Positions 25,543 through 34,794 are shown, counted from the stretch's first letter. The stretch is 64,000 nucleotides of DNA from Siphonobacter aquaeclarae (GCF_900103285.1 NZ_FNGS01000002.1:474064-538063); one strand, 5' to 3'. The notes: generated by a model from the sequence alone, not told the origin. Numbers and translations: made by a program.

Positions 25543-27084
25543 ATGCATCTCAGGCGGGATGTTCTGATGCTACTGTTTTTCCTGACGCCGGTAGTTGCGC
25601 TGGCCCAGGCGCCAGGCAGCACGACCGTCTATGGCGGACCGCTTCAGACGGTTTCGCTGTCGGCAGGATCTACCCTTGCCGACGCCGCCGAAACCCTGTA
25701 CATCGGCCCGGGAACCTACGTTATCGACGGAACCTGGGAAATCTACAGTAAAAACGTCGTCATCGACCCGGCAGCAGTCATAACCGGCTCCGGAACGATT
25801 CATTTTTTCAATCCGTCCGCTGCGGGCGGAGCCGCCAGCCAGACGCTGGTGGACGGTAACACCGCCGCACCGATTGATGTAAACCTGGTACTCGATAATC
25901 CGGATGGCCTGCAATTGAAGGAAATACCTGTTTCACCGGACCTGACAGCCGCCGGATTCAGTGACAATCCGGCTGCGTCGACGCTGCAGGTGGGGAAAGA
26001 CCTGCTCCTGGCAACGGACGGCGCGAATGTGTTTCTGGGAACCGGTACTGCCGGCGACCTGGCGTTTGACGCAGACGCGACGATCTCCGGTTACGGCGTC
26101 AACCGGATGGTAGTGACCAATAATTCCACGCTGAGCCACATGACGAAGGAAAACCTGGCTTCGGCGTTTGTTTTCCCGGTGGGCATTGCGGCCGGAGATT
26201 ACACGCCGGCAACGGTAGCGCCGGCGTCTGCCACGACTATCCACGTAAGCGTACAGGACTATTCGGCCTCGCCTCCGGTTATTCCGGCTCCGGCCAAAGG
26301 CATGGCGCGGACGTGGCAAGTATTCGGCGATGCATCTGTTCCCGCCACGCTTACACTTCAGCACAATGTGGCGACGAATGGCAGCAGCTATACCGATGCC
26401 TCGGCTTTTGTGACGCAATACAACGGGAGCGGGTGGAGCAGCCCGGGCACAGTCGACTACGTCAGTCCGGGTATTCATACGCACACCGGATACTCGTTGC
26501 CATCGTCGGCGGACAATACCGCCTTTTTCTCGAAAACGAGCGACGCGGTCACGCCCCTGCCCGTGACGCTTGTAGCCTTCTCTGCGACGCCGGAAGGTCC
26601 TTCGGTAAAACTGGCCTGGCGTACCTCCCAGGAGTCCAACAGCGATTACTACGCCGTTCAGCATAGTCTGGATGCCCGTACCTGGCATACGCTCGGAACG
26701 ATTCCGGCGGCCGGAGAAAGTCAGGGCTTCAGGCAGTATGGCTTCACGGATGGCGCACCGGCTAACGGTGTCAATTATTACCGGTTGCTGATGGTGGACA
26801 AAGACAGGACCGCCAAGTATTCTGACGTTCGTTCTGTCGAAATCCAGGTAGTCTCCGGCCTGAAGGTCTATCCGAATCCGGTGGTTGATCGGCTGTCTGT
26901 TACCTCCCCCAATTGGTCTGACGTACGGTCTGTCCGGGTGGTTTCGTTGCAGGGACAAGTGGTGTATGAGGACGGGCCTGTCACAGAAATTGGCGTCCGC
27001 CACCTTGCACCGGGCGTTTATGTCCTGCAGCTCGCGAGATCGGGCGGAGGAGTAGAGCAGAAAAAGTTTGTTATTGTACGATAG
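25543..27084 (+). CDS. Secreted protein with type IX secretion C-terminal sorting domain
   Basis: 513 residues from ATG 25543, which begins a good signal peptide (MHLRRDVLMLLFFLTPVVAL, then AQ). An in-frame ATG lies at 25522. The body is a large beta-rich region without recognised enzyme motifs. The segment VKLAWRTSQESNSDYYAVQH matches the fibronectin-like unit often placed before the sorting domain. The end LKVYPNPVVDRLSV, then APGVYVLQLARSGG and KKFVIVR, is a type A T9SS domain. It should be exported across the outer membrane and anchored or released. Confidence 0.88.
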   Translation: MHLRRDVLMLLFFLTPVVALAQAPGSTTVYGGPLQTVSLSAGSTLADAAETLYIGPGTYVIDGTWEIYSKNVVIDPAAVITGSGTIHFFNPSAAGGAASQTLVDGNTAAPIDVNLVLDNPDGLQLKEIPVSPDLTAAGFSDNPAASTLQVGKDLLLATDGANVFLGTGTAGDLAFDADATISGYGVNRMVVTNNSTLSHMTKENLASAFVFPVGIAAGDYTPATVAPASATTIHVSVQDYSASPPVIPAPAKGMARTWQVFGDASVPATLTLQHNVATNGSSYTDASAFVTQYNGSGWSSPGTVDYVSPGIHTHTGYSLPSSADNTAFFSKTSDAVTPLPVTLVAFSATPEGPSVKLAWRTSQESNSDYYAVQHSLDARTWHTLGTIPAAGESQGFRQYGFTDGAPANGVNYYRLLMVDKDRTAKYSDVRSVEIQVVSGLKVYPNPVVDRLSVTSPNWSDVRSVRVVSLQGQVVYEDGPVTEIGVRHLAPGVYVLQLARSGGGVEQKKFVIVR

Positions 27085-27087
27085 AGG

Positions 27088-27120
27088 AATCGGGCCGGCA
27101 AATGCCGGCCCGATTGGTTT
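27088..27120 (+). terminator. Terminator-like hairpin
   Basis: AATCGGGCCGGCA (27088-27100) pairs with TGCCGGCCCGATT (27103-27115), followed by GGTTTTA. It sits three bases after the preceding stop. Confidence 0.75.
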
Positions 27121-27228
27121 TATGGAAATAGTAGTGTGTATTTGTCGGATTTTCGGGAAATCTGTTCTTCGTCGGTGAAATTACCTCCCAGAGAACGACC
27201 GATATCAGGCCTCTCTCCTCTTTTTCCC

Positions 27229-27945
27229 TCACCTCACAAACAAACAATAATTACACCGATGCCTTACCTGCCTGTAAGATACACCCAGGTAGTTTCCCGG
27301 AGAAGGATCATTCCAGTCCAGCCGGACGATATACATCCCTTTCCGGGGCGGGAAAAAGACCGCTTCTCCGTTTTTATCTGTTTCGAGCGCTTTCTCCCAG
27401 TTGTCGGGATTAAAAATCCGAAGGCGGGTGCCAGGTTCAACAGGCCGACTGTCGAGGTATGGCCGGATAACCCATAGGCGGTCACGGGACGCCAGCTCCA
27501 GATCGAGCCGCTGCTGCGCGCCGGAAATACCCATCCCTTTTCCAACCCGATAGCCGGTACACAGGTATTCGACCGGGCGGACATTGATGCCGCCCGTTGC
27601 CGACCGGTCCACGACCGGAAGCTCTTCGTTTATTCCCAGTATCCGGTAAAATCCATTTTTTTCAGGAGTAAACCAGCCTTCCAGGCATGCCCGCTCCGGC
27701 TTGAGCGGCAGCTCTTTCCGCTGCCCGCTGCCGTCGACGATCGTCACCCTGAACCCACGGAGATACAACGGGTCCGTTTCCCGCTTCCGAACGCCATACT
27801 CGTCGATTTCACCGTAACAGACCCGAACCCGGACGGGCTCATGCCGTTTTCCGGAACCCTGAATGTCGAACCAATAACCGTGTGCCAACCCCTTGAAAGG
27901 CGCCAGCAACAGGCACAATAGGCCTATACTTCTAAGAAGCTTCAT
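27229..27945 (-). CDS. DUF4198-like periplasmic protein
   Basis: 238 residues. The signal peptide ends in GLAHGYWFDI; the mature N-terminus beginning with His is characteristic of DUF4198/NikM-like proteins, where it is thought to bind metal. Two beta-sandwich parts follow, the second ending GEAVFFPPRKGMYIVRLDWN. Several Cys (YLCTGYRVG, HRCNYCLFVR) could form disulfides. The role is unknown, with possible involvement in metal uptake. It stands alone between two lipoprotein or secreted genes. Confidence 0.75.
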   Translation of the reverse strand: MKLLRSIGLLCLLLAPFKGLAHGYWFDIQGSGKRHEPVRVRVCYGEIDEYGVRKRETDPLYLRGFRVTIVDGSGQRKELPLKPERACLEGWFTPEKNGFYRILGINEELPVVDRSATGGINVRPVEYLCTGYRVGKGMGISGAQQRLDLELASRDRLWVIRPYLDSRPVEPGTRLRIFNPDNWEKALETDKNGEAVFFPPRKGMYIVRLDWNDPSPGNYLGVSYRQVRHRCNYCLFVR

Positions 27946-28027
27946 GGAAAGAAACGCCGGTACCCGGCGGCAGTAATCTCCGCAAAACTAAACCATCCGG
28001 ACCGAATGCCGCTTCTTTCCGCAGGCC

Positions 28028-28777
28028 TTACTCGCACCTGGAGTACGTCAGGTTGAAAACATTCCCCGTATTCCCGGAATGCACAAAACTGTTCAGACGC
28101 CCGGTGGCGTCAAAATCATAGGTATATTGCTGGGTAAAGGTGAAGGTCTTCCCATCTGCGGTCCACATTCGTACCCACTTATTGAGGAGGTGTTTCGACG
28201 TCAGCGGAACCCCGTAAAAGATCACCGACAGCATCACAAACTGCGCCTGCTGGCTTCCGGGCAGGCCATTCAGCCGGTGCAGCACGTAATCCAGTTTGAA
28301 GTTATTTATCTCTGTCTTTCCCTTCGCGTCCGTCACCTTTCCGGCAATATCAGTCGGGTCTCCGTTGGCGTCATAGGTATACTGATAACGGAGCGTAGTA
28401 CCGTCGTCAGTGGTCAGCGTCGCATTCGTCAGCTGTCCCAGCGGATTGAAGGCGAACAGCGCTCCATCCAGTATAACACTCTGAATGACCGCATCTTTGT
28501 ACACTGTTGAAATATCGCCGGATGGGTCGCTGAGCTTTCCCGCCGCGTCATAGGAATAGGCATGCGTCTGCGTCAGGCCGTCTTCCGTCGTCGTCAATCC
28601 GGTGATACGTAACTGCTCGTCCACATCGCAAATCAGGTCAAAATCCGTTTTCGTTGTCTTAATCTCTGTTGTCCGGCACAGGGAGCCGGTCACCGGCGGG
28701 TCGCTGTTCTTTTTGCAACCCGGAAGCAGCCCGATCAGCAGGAGTACTGCCGCACCTACGATACGTTTCGGAGCCAT
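28028..28777 (-). CDS. Lipoprotein with YD-like repeats
   Basis: 249 residues with a lipobox (LLPGCKKNSDPP). The mature part contains short tyrosine-rich turns like YD/RHS units (AYSYDAAGKLSD, YTYDANGDPTD, YTYDFDATGRLN), suggesting a small beta-sheet protein of the DUF4595 kind. It is probably anchored at the outer membrane or exposed at the surface. No operon partner is adjacent, and function is unknown. Confidence 0.78.
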   Translation of the reverse strand: MAPKRIVGAAVLLLIGLLPGCKKNSDPPVTGSLCRTTEIKTTKTDFDLICDVDEQLRITGLTTTEDGLTQTHAYSYDAAGKLSDPSGDISTVYKDAVIQSVILDGALFAFNPLGQLTNATLTTDDGTTLRYQYTYDANGDPTDIAGKVTDAKGKTEINNFKLDYVLHRLNGLPGSQQAQFVMLSVIFYGVPLTSKHLLNKWVRMWTADGKTFTFTQQYTYDFDATGRLNSFVHSGNTGNVFNLTYSRCE

Positions 28778-28865
28778 GAAATTTTACCGGTTTTTCGAAC
28801 AAAACTTCATGAAAGTTACTCATTACCAGCACAATACAACTACCGTTCACGAACTGCCGGGCAAC

Positions 28866-28892
28866 AAAAAAAGAGGCTCCTTCCGGAGCCTC
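28866..28892 (-). terminator. Terminator after raiA
   Basis: GAGGCTCC (28873-28880) pairs with GGAGCCTC (28885-28892) around TTCC. In the minus direction a run of seven T follows (28866-28872). Confidence 0.88.
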
Positions 28893-28914
28893 CCTGTTAT
28901 ATGAGCGGATCGGC

Positions 28915-29271
28915 CTATGCGATCTCTTCCTCTTCTTCGACGATGACAGTAGCCTGCTTCGGGGCGGTTTTATCTTTTGCTTTTTCTTTGACGCGCTTCA
29001 CCTGAGTCTTGGCTACATCGAGCGCCAGGTCGGTCGCTTCCTCGAACGTGGTTCCGCTTTCTTTGACGAAAATGGAACCGCCCGGGATATACAGTTTGAT
29101 TTCGACGATTTTATTATGCACTTTACTCGACTCTCCTTTGTCCAGCTTCAGGTATACTTCTCCGCTGGTGATCCGATCATAGAACTGATCAAGCTTGTTG
29201 AGTTTGGCTTGCACAAAATCGAGCAGCTTGCTATCTGCATCGAAACGAACTGATTGCACTTGCAGTTTCAT
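28915..29271 (-). CDS. raiA: Ribosome hibernation factor, HPF/RaiA family
   Basis: 118 residues from ATG 29271 (MKLQVQSVRFDADSKLLDFV); an ATG at 29283 would add four. HPF/RaiA binds the small subunit decoding site during slow growth. The beta-alpha-beta-beta-beta-alpha pattern is visible, with the basic helix VKRVKEKAKDKTAPK. A Glu-rich tail (VEEEEEIA) ends the chain. It lacks the C-terminal dimerisation domain of long HPF, so it is the short type. Single gene with its own terminator. Confidence 0.9.
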   Translation of the reverse strand: MKLQVQSVRFDADSKLLDFVQAKLNKLDQFYDRITSGEVYLKLDKGESSKVHNKIVEIKLYIPGGSIFVKESGTTFEEATDLALDVAKTQVKRVKEKAKDKTAPKQATVIVEEEEEIA

Positions 29272-29500
29272 ACGCACACTCATTTAAGGGTTCAACTTTC
29301 TCCTTTTCCTTCCAGTACCCACCCGGTCCGAAGCCTGTTCCACACACGGTTGAAACCCCTTCGTCCCGGGTCCGGCGACTGTTAGGAGAGGTGAACCTAG
29401 GCAGCCTTCGCCAAAAAGTCAAGGATAATGATCAATAAAATCGGGGCTTTCGGACAAACGGTTACCCACTTCCCGTTCTGGTCAGAAATCCGCCTGAAAG
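29272..29500. other. Upstream region of raiA, no gene seen
   Basis: The gap between raiA and nadE (335 bases in all) holds the nadE terminator at its right end. On the minus strand it also has a purine-rich AAGGAAAAGGAGAAAG just before raiA and a TTGAC...TAGGTTC pair near 29390-29420 that may be its promoter. I checked for a tRNA and see no T-arm motif. Confidence 0.4.
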
Positions 29501-29540
29501 GAAAAAGAAAAGACCGGTTTCGTTGGGGAAACCGGTCTTT
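29501..29540 (-). terminator. Terminator after nadE
   Basis: A 13 bp stem at 29509-29521 and 29528-29540 (AAGACCGGTTTC core) has a 6-base loop. It is flanked by an A run on the left and a T run on the right, so it can act in both directions. nadE on the minus strand is the nearest user. Confidence 0.85.
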
Positions 29541-29606
29541 TTTTCTCTTATTGCGAGTTTTAAAAATATCAGCATACTGTCCTGATTATCAGACAGTAAC
29601 CTTTTC

Positions 29607-31619
29607 TTAACTGCCAAATCCAATACGTTTCCGGCCGGCAGACTGCTGCTCCCGCAGCTCAGCCAGCTCCCGCTCAAACCCACCTGACAGGATCGGGAAC
29701 CGCAGCCATGTTCTCGGATCCAGGTTGTGATCGTCAACGTGAAAACTCGGCGCGTACCGTTCCCGCTTCCACTGATTCCGGCTCCAGAGACGGAAAAAAC
29801 GCTCGGTCCACGACAGCAGTTTTTCCCGGGAATACACCGACTCAAAATCCACTTCCAGTTTCCGGAGAACTTCCTTCGGCGGTTGCTTGTCCCGGAAGCC
29901 GTACGCCTCGATGGCGTTGAGTACTTCGTAGGGCATGAGGTCGTCTTCGTCGGTTTGCTTGCGGTCCGGCGGCCGTAGCTCGGCCGTTGGCTGCAGGTTG
30001 TTCATCGCGTGTAGTCCCTTGATCGTCAGGCCGCCTCCCAGGCCGGTTTCTTCCAGCCAACGGAGCCAGTGGCGCAGAAAGGTCTTGTCAATTCCGGCCA
30101 GCGGGGAGATACTGCCGGAGGTATCGCCGTCCATCGTTGCATACCCCACCGCCGCTTCCGACCGGTTGGAGGTCGCCAGTAACAGGCAGTTGTACACGTT
30201 CGTCAGCAGCCACGCGCCCGGGGCCCGTACCCGCGCCTGAATATTCTGCAGCGCGATGTCATCGGTATCCCAGCCGAGCTTCCGGCCGAGACCGTCTTCG
30301 ATGAGCGACTTATACGTTTCCACCAAACCATTGATGTTGACATCGTGGAAATCGGCGTTGAGATCTTCCGCCAGGGACGTAGCCGAGTACTTGGTTTCGG
30401 CAGACGAATTTTCCGTTCCCTGCCAGATGCAGTGCAGCAGATGCCCGACGATTCCGCGGGCGTCTTTGGCCCCCTGAATCGCCGGAATATGGCTTAATTT
30501 CTGTTTAAATCCGTCGAGCCCGATGCTCTGAATACCCAGGTCTACCATGAGATAGACGAGCGCGGCGCAGGCCGACGAATCAGCCCCGCCCGACAGCGAA
30601 ACCACAAAGCCCTGCGCCCGGCTTTTCCGCAGGTAGTCAAACAGCGCCAGGGATACTGCCCGGGCAAATTCTTCTTCTTTCAGGAACCCGTTTGCTTCCC
30701 AGGATTCCAGTTGATATACATGACGCTCCGGCGCCATATCCGGCCATTGGAAAGGCACGGGTACTTCGAGGGCTTCTGCCGCTTTCGGAAATGCCGCGCG
30801 GTTCTGTGCCTGCTCGACGCGACCCTTTTCAAGGTCTACCGTCGCTGTCAGTAAATAATGATCGGTGTAGCTGAATCGCGTGCCTGATACGAGCATTTCA
30901 CCAGACTGCGCAATCATCGCGTCTCCGTCATAAATCGCCCGGCCGGCTTCGTTACCGAGGAGGTTGGTATAGACGTAGACACACCCGAACGCGCGACTAC
31001 CGTCCTGCACAAAACGCTCCCGCGTGTGGCTTTTGTGGAAGCTGAAGTGACTGGCCGAGGGATTCAGGATAATATCCACGCCACGGGCATACAGGTCGCG
31101 ACCGGGGCGGTTGGCAATCCAGGCATCCTCGCAGATTTCGAACCCGATCCGAACGCCGGCAACGTCGAAGACGAGGTCTCCGGCGGGATAATCCACACCG
31201 TTGATCCGCAACGTGGTCCGCTCTCCCGGCGCCCAGGCATGAAACCACCGGGTTTCGTAGTGAATGCCGTTGTTGGCCAGGTTTTTCTTCAGGACAAAAC
31301 CCCGAATCTGCTTGTTGACGATGAAGCAGGAGGCGTTGTAGACTTTGTTATGGAGGACGACCGGCAATCCGACCGACACAGCCATGTCCGTCGTCAGGTG
31401 ACGGACTTCTTCCAGTTGCGCGAGGGCCGTTTCCGCCACATACGGGGCAAAAAACATGTCCTCACAGCCATATCCCGACAGGCTCAGTTCCGGCAGGCAA
31501 AGAAGAGATACCCGTTTCTGCCGGGCTTCTTCGATGGCTTCGGTAATGGCCTGGAGGTTTCCTTTCCAGTCGAGGGGCGTGGTATTGACGACCCCCGCCG
31601 CGAGTTTGATCAGCTTCAT
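29607..31619 (-). CDS. nadE: Glutamine-dependent NAD+ synthetase
   Basis: 670 residues, the two-domain form. The N-terminal nitrilase-type glutaminase (about 1-280) has Glu in CLPELSLSGYGCED, Lys in VLKKNLAN and Cys in GFEICEDAW. The C-terminal synthetase has the PP-loop SLSGGADSSACAALVYL and the deamido-NAD site (NRSEAAVGYATMDGDTSGSI). It makes NAD+ from NaAD, ATP and glutamine-derived ammonia. Single gene followed by a bidirectional terminator. Confidence 0.96.
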   Translation of the reverse strand: MKLIKLAAGVVNTTPLDWKGNLQAITEAIEEARQKRVSLLCLPELSLSGYGCEDMFFAPYVAETALAQLEEVRHLTTDMAVSVGLPVVLHNKVYNASCFIVNKQIRGFVLKKNLANNGIHYETRWFHAWAPGERTTLRINGVDYPAGDLVFDVAGVRIGFEICEDAWIANRPGRDLYARGVDIILNPSASHFSFHKSHTRERFVQDGSRAFGCVYVYTNLLGNEAGRAIYDGDAMIAQSGEMLVSGTRFSYTDHYLLTATVDLEKGRVEQAQNRAAFPKAAEALEVPVPFQWPDMAPERHVYQLESWEANGFLKEEEFARAVSLALFDYLRKSRAQGFVVSLSGGADSSACAALVYLMVDLGIQSIGLDGFKQKLSHIPAIQGAKDARGIVGHLLHCIWQGTENSSAETKYSATSLAEDLNADFHDVNINGLVETYKSLIEDGLGRKLGWDTDDIALQNIQARVRAPGAWLLTNVYNCLLLATSNRSEAAVGYATMDGDTSGSISPLAGIDKTFLRHWLRWLEETGLGGGLTIKGLHAMNNLQPTAELRPPDRKQTDEDDLMPYEVLNAIEAYGFRDKQPPKEVLRKLEVDFESVYSREKLLSWTERFFRLWSRNQWKRERYAPSFHVDDHNLDPRTWLRFPILSGGFERELAELREQQSAGRKRIGFGS

Positions 31620-31709
31620 AAATCCTTCGTTCGAAACATCGGTTGTTTTTCAACACACCGAAGACCCGACAAATTCCGTCAGTCGGGCGAATATACAGGA
31701 TTTAGGCTG

Positions 31710-32462
31710 TCACGGAAGGATGGCGGCGAGTTTGGGCAGCTCGTCGGAGCCGATGTAGTCGAGGCCGATCTCCCGGAGTGTCCGGTAGCCGAGGTCCGTA
31801 TTGGGCGTTCCCCAGACGCGGGTCTTTTGCCCGCGGGCATGCGCTTCCCGCACAAAATCAACGAGTTTCTGACGGATTTCCGGCGAGAGGGCCTCTTTTC
31901 CCGGCCAGTACTTCCCGAATTCCGTAAAACTGGCGCTCACCAAGGGTACGCGTTTCCGGGCTTCTGCGGGATAGGTAGTCGTAATGCGTCCGTCAAACGA
32001 AATAATCGGATCATACTTGCCGAAATCAGCCGGAGCGGGCATAGCGCCGCTGACAACTACGTGTACGTGTCTCAGCTCTTTGGCGTGTTCCAGAAGTTGT
32101 TTTTCGAGTATGGGCAGGGCAGCGGCGTCCTTCAGGTCTATCATCAGCTGAAGCTCCTTCTTTTTCGGATAGGGAAAGCCCTTGTTGTCGGCAATGTGCC
32201 TGAGAAGCGGCGTGAGGTAAAGGCTACGGAAGGTGCGCTCAGGGCGGATATCCTTGCGGTCATGCGCCACCATCAGCTCCCCTTCCTGCAGATACACATC
32301 GGCCTCAATTGATCCGAAACCGAGGTCCCAGGCAGCCTCAAACGGGCGAGCCTGCTCGTAGTCATTATGGGAATGCGCCTGCGGGCGATAGACAAATCCG
32401 GATTGGGCCAACAAGTGTCCCGAAACAAACAGGCAGGCAACAGCCAGACGAAGGAATTTCAT
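31710..32462 (-). CDS. Secreted PI-PLC/GDPD-like phosphodiesterase
   Basis: 250 residues with signal peptide (MKFLRLAVACLFVSGHLLAQ). The motif AHSHNDYEQARPF, then GSIEADVYLQEGELMVAHD with His and Asp/Glu ligands, matches the TIM-barrel glycerophosphodiester phosphodiesterase superfamily (the 'altered inheritance/AIM6-like' branch). The C-terminal TRVWGTPNTDLGYRTLREIG ends the barrel. It probably acts in the periplasm on glycerol- or inositol-phosphodiesters; the substrate is inferred only. Confidence 0.85.
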   Translation of the reverse strand: MKFLRLAVACLFVSGHLLAQSGFVYRPQAHSHNDYEQARPFEAAWDLGFGSIEADVYLQEGELMVAHDRKDIRPERTFRSLYLTPLLRHIADNKGFPYPKKKELQLMIDLKDAAALPILEKQLLEHAKELRHVHVVVSGAMPAPADFGKYDPIISFDGRITTTYPAEARKRVPLVSASFTEFGKYWPGKEALSPEIRQKLVDFVREAHARGQKTRVWGTPNTDLGYRTLREIGLDYIGSDELPKLAAILP

Positions 32463-32557
32463 AGAAGCGAGAGATTGCAGGCTGCAAAGAACGGGAATCC
32501 GGCGGGATGCTGCGCGGATAGGCAGCTTTAAGAAATCATGAAGTTCGCGCAGGCGCT

Positions 32558-32588
32558 ATTCTGCCGCCGGTTCAACCCGCGGCAGAAT
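32558..32588. other. Hairpin in the lipoprotein-phosphodiesterase gap
   Basis: ATTCTGCCGC (32558-32567) pairs with GCGGCAGAAT (32579-32588). It follows the lipoprotein stop on the minus strand but lacks a T tail. Confidence 0.5.
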
Positions 32589-32607
32589 ACCACCCTGTTT
32601 TGCCGCG

Positions 32608-33042
32608 CTATTTCACCCGGACATACGTCTCCGTAATAATCCGGTCGATACCCAGTTCCTTGATCTGCTCCTTGCCCGTCTGTATCAGCGTATCATTCTG
32701 AATACGAACGGTAAACGTAAACGACTTGCCCTCCCACGGCCGGTAACTGCAGTAGTCGAGGTGTTCGGTGTACTGATCGCCCTCGAGCGTGTATGACCCG
32801 CCGCCTGCGGTAAAGGCCGCCGAGGTGGAGTCCTTACCGCCCTTTAAGTCGTGATCGAGGAAGGAAAAATGCGTGTCATTCAGCATTTTAAGCATTTTCT
32901 TACCCTCGTGGGTGTCGAGGGTTTCTTTGCCGTTTTCATTGGTTTTGGCGGAAACCAGTTGCCAGGTACCCTGGAGGCCGGAGTGCGACTGGCAGGCTGT
33001 CAGAAAAAGTCCTGACAGGAACAGAAGTGCAGTTTTGTTCAT
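32608..33042 (-). CDS. Lipocalin-like lipoprotein (DUF4488-like)
   Basis: 144 residues with lipobox (GLFLTACQSH). The opening LQGTWQLVSAKTNENGKE and the strand pattern ending ELGIDRIITETYVRVK resemble small eight-stranded lipocalin-type domains common in Bacteroidota (DUF4488). No ligand is evident. It is divergent from another lipoprotein gene at 33156. Confidence 0.75.
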   Translation of the reverse strand: MNKTALLFLSGLFLTACQSHSGLQGTWQLVSAKTNENGKETLDTHEGKKMLKMLNDTHFSFLDHDLKGGKDSTSAAFTAGGGSYTLEGDQYTEHLDYCSYRPWEGKSFTFTVRIQNDTLIQTGKEQIKELGIDRIITETYVRVK

Positions 33043-33155
33043 TGTGTGAATAAAGTAGCCGCTGAGCGGAGTCCTAAAAATAGTTAACAGGATACCATAA
33101 TTTCCATTCGCCGTCTACATTTCCCCTGTTCGTCTGAAAACCTTTTTCCAATCCC

Positions 33156-33959
33156 ATGAAACACCTTGTCCTGGCAATGGCTTCGAGCCTGTTCCTCTCC
33201 TCCTGTGTCTCCTACTCCCAGTACTTTCAGGTTTGCCGCACGTCGTTCGATCCGGAAATGAAACGTACCGGCGATGCCATCACATTCGAAGACGCCCACT
33301 GCATCGTTACCTATAATTTGTGGGACAAGGGCGGTAACATCGGTTTTGAATTTTACAATAAGACCGACCAGACCATTTTCCTGCGGATGGATGAGTCCTT
33401 CCTGATTGTAAACGGTATTGCCTATGATTACTTTCAAGGAAGGACGTTCGAGCATTCGTCCAACCGAGGCATTGCTCAGGGAGGACTGACTACTTCGTCG
33501 ACTCCCACGGCCACCGGTTCTTCCGGAACCGCCTCGGGCTCGGCCAATCTTCGTACGTTCGGGCATTCGGTATCGTACCTGGAAGACCGCCTGATCGCCA
33601 TTCCGTCCCGAACCGCCAAAATCATCTCGGAGTATCATGTGACCGATGCAGCGCTGCGGAACTGCGACCTGCCGGTGTACCCCGACCGGCGCGCGCCCGT
33701 AACGCTGCTTTTCACCCGGAAAAACAGCCCGCTCGTTTTTTCCAACCGCCTCTCCTATCATACGCCTGCGGCGCTGCCGGTGCAGATCGAGAATACGTTT
33801 TTTGTATCCGAAATCACCAATTTGGGTGAAGCGCAGGCGATGGAGTATGCACCCGCCGACGATTGCACGGAAAACCGTTCCTATACCCGGAAAATCGTGA
33901 AAGGTGCCGCGCCGGATAAGTTCTTCATTCCGTACCGGCCGGAAACCGGGTTGCCCTGA
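33156..33959 (+). CDS. Putative lipoprotein, function unknown
   Basis: 267 residues. The signal peptide ends in SLFLSSCVSYSQYF (lipobox LSSC). The mature part starts with a beta-sandwich-like section (IVTYNLWDKGGNIGFEFYNK, TIFLRMDESFLIVNG), and a Ser/Thr/Gly-rich loop follows (TTSSTPTATGSSGTASGS). Conserved-looking aromatic and cysteine residues are present (RNCDLPVYPDRRAP, DDCTENRSY). No family is assigned. A weak hairpin (33971-34010) follows it. Confidence 0.72.
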   Translation: MKHLVLAMASSLFLSSCVSYSQYFQVCRTSFDPEMKRTGDAITFEDAHCIVTYNLWDKGGNIGFEFYNKTDQTIFLRMDESFLIVNGIAYDYFQGRTFEHSSNRGIAQGGLTTSSTPTATGSSGTASGSANLRTFGHSVSYLEDRLIAIPSRTAKIISEYHVTDAALRNCDLPVYPDRRAPVTLLFTRKNSPLVFSNRLSYHTPAALPVQIENTFFVSEITNLGEAQAMEYAPADDCTENRSYTRKIVKGAAPDKFFIPYRPETGLP

Positions 33960-34121
33960 TTGGTTGAAAAAACAGCGCCGGAGTGATAACTTCCGATCGG
34001 GCTCTGTTTTTCCTTTATACTTTGCATTGATTGGACGAAAGCCGGCATACTTAGGCTGATCCGGCGCCAACACTACCCAGCCAATTCACTGATAATCAAT
34101 CCTATTTAAAATTTACTACAA

Positions 34122-34168
34122 AAAATAGACCGATCGGTTTGTTTTTTCAAAACCGATCGGTCTATTTT
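34122..34168. promoter_or_regulatory. Double palindromic operator of the TetR gene
   Basis: Two 19-base sites, AAAATAGACCGATCGGTTT (34122-34140) and its exact reverse complement (34150-34168), are separated by nine bases. Each holds the palindrome ACCGATCGGT. They end eight bases before the TetR start. A third copy lies at 34771-34794 before the SDR gene. Confidence 0.88.
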
Positions 34169-34176
34169 GTCTCACC

Positions 34177-34758
34177 ATGACAAAAGCAGAACGCACCCGG
34201 CAGTTTATCATTGAGCAGTCCGCCCCGATCTTCAACAGGAAGGGAATGGCCGGGACGGCGGTCAGTGACCTGATGGAAGCGACGAAACTGGCCAAGGGCG
34301 GTATCTACGGAAACTTTGAGAGCAAGGAAGAGATCGGCGCCGAAGCGTTCTCCTACCTGAGCAAAGGCCTGTATGCCCGCCTTGAGAGCCTGGCTTCGCA
34401 AGACCGGCCCGCCCCTGCGCGGATGGCGGCCCTGGTCGGTTTTTACCGGACCGGGTCGACACCCGGCGGTTGCCCGCTCCTGAATTTCGGGATGGAAGCC
34501 GACGACACCAACCCCCTGATCCGTCAGCGGGTGGCCCGGCAGATCGAGGCAACCCAGGAACTATTCCGGCGCGTGCTTGAAGAGGGAAAACAGCGGGGAG
34601 AGTTCAGCGAATCGCTTGACCCTCAGTCTTTCTCCGTGAAAATGTTTGCCCTCATCGAAGGCGGTATCATGCTGGGATGTGTCCAGCAGGATGTCAGCCG
34701 GCTCCATCTGGTATTGGACTTACTGGAAGCGGAATTGCAGACGTACGTGGCTTCATAA
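34177..34758 (+). CDS. TetR/AcrR family repressor
   Basis: 193 residues. The N-terminal DNA-binding domain is AERTRQFIIEQSAPIFNRKG and TAVSDLMEATKLAKGGIYGN, then FESKEE, with the usual helix-turn-helix. The C-terminal ligand domain contains GCPLLNFGMEADDTNP, typical of the TetR_C_16/YxaF-like branch that controls neighbouring oxidoreductases. The same operator sequence precedes both this gene and the adjacent SDR, so it most likely represses both and is released by a small, perhaps electrophilic, ligand. Confidence 0.92.
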   Translation: MTKAERTRQFIIEQSAPIFNRKGMAGTAVSDLMEATKLAKGGIYGNFESKEEIGAEAFSYLSKGLYARLESLASQDRPAPARMAALVGFYRTGSTPGGCPLLNFGMEADDTNPLIRQRVARQIEATQELFRRVLEEGKQRGEFSESLDPQSFSVKMFALIEGGIMLGCVQQDVSRLHLVLDLLEAELQTYVAS

Positions 34759-34770
34759 TTTTTTTACCCA

Positions 34771-34794
34771 AAAACAGACCGTTCGGTCTATTTT
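34771..34794. promoter_or_regulatory. TetR operator before the SDR gene
   Basis: AAAACAGACCGTTCGGTCTA (34771-34790) continues with TTTT, an almost perfect 24-base palindrome. It shares AGACCG and CGGTCTATTTT with the double operator at 34122-34168 and lies 17 bases before the SDR start. Confidence 0.88.

Noticed and set aside
29272-29500. tRNA or other RNA gene upstream of raiA
   Set aside because: No GGTTCGAATC-type T-arm or acceptor stem could be found on either strand.
29428-29610. 60-residue plus-strand open frame
   Set aside because: It spans the nadE terminator and has no start signal or protein-like features.
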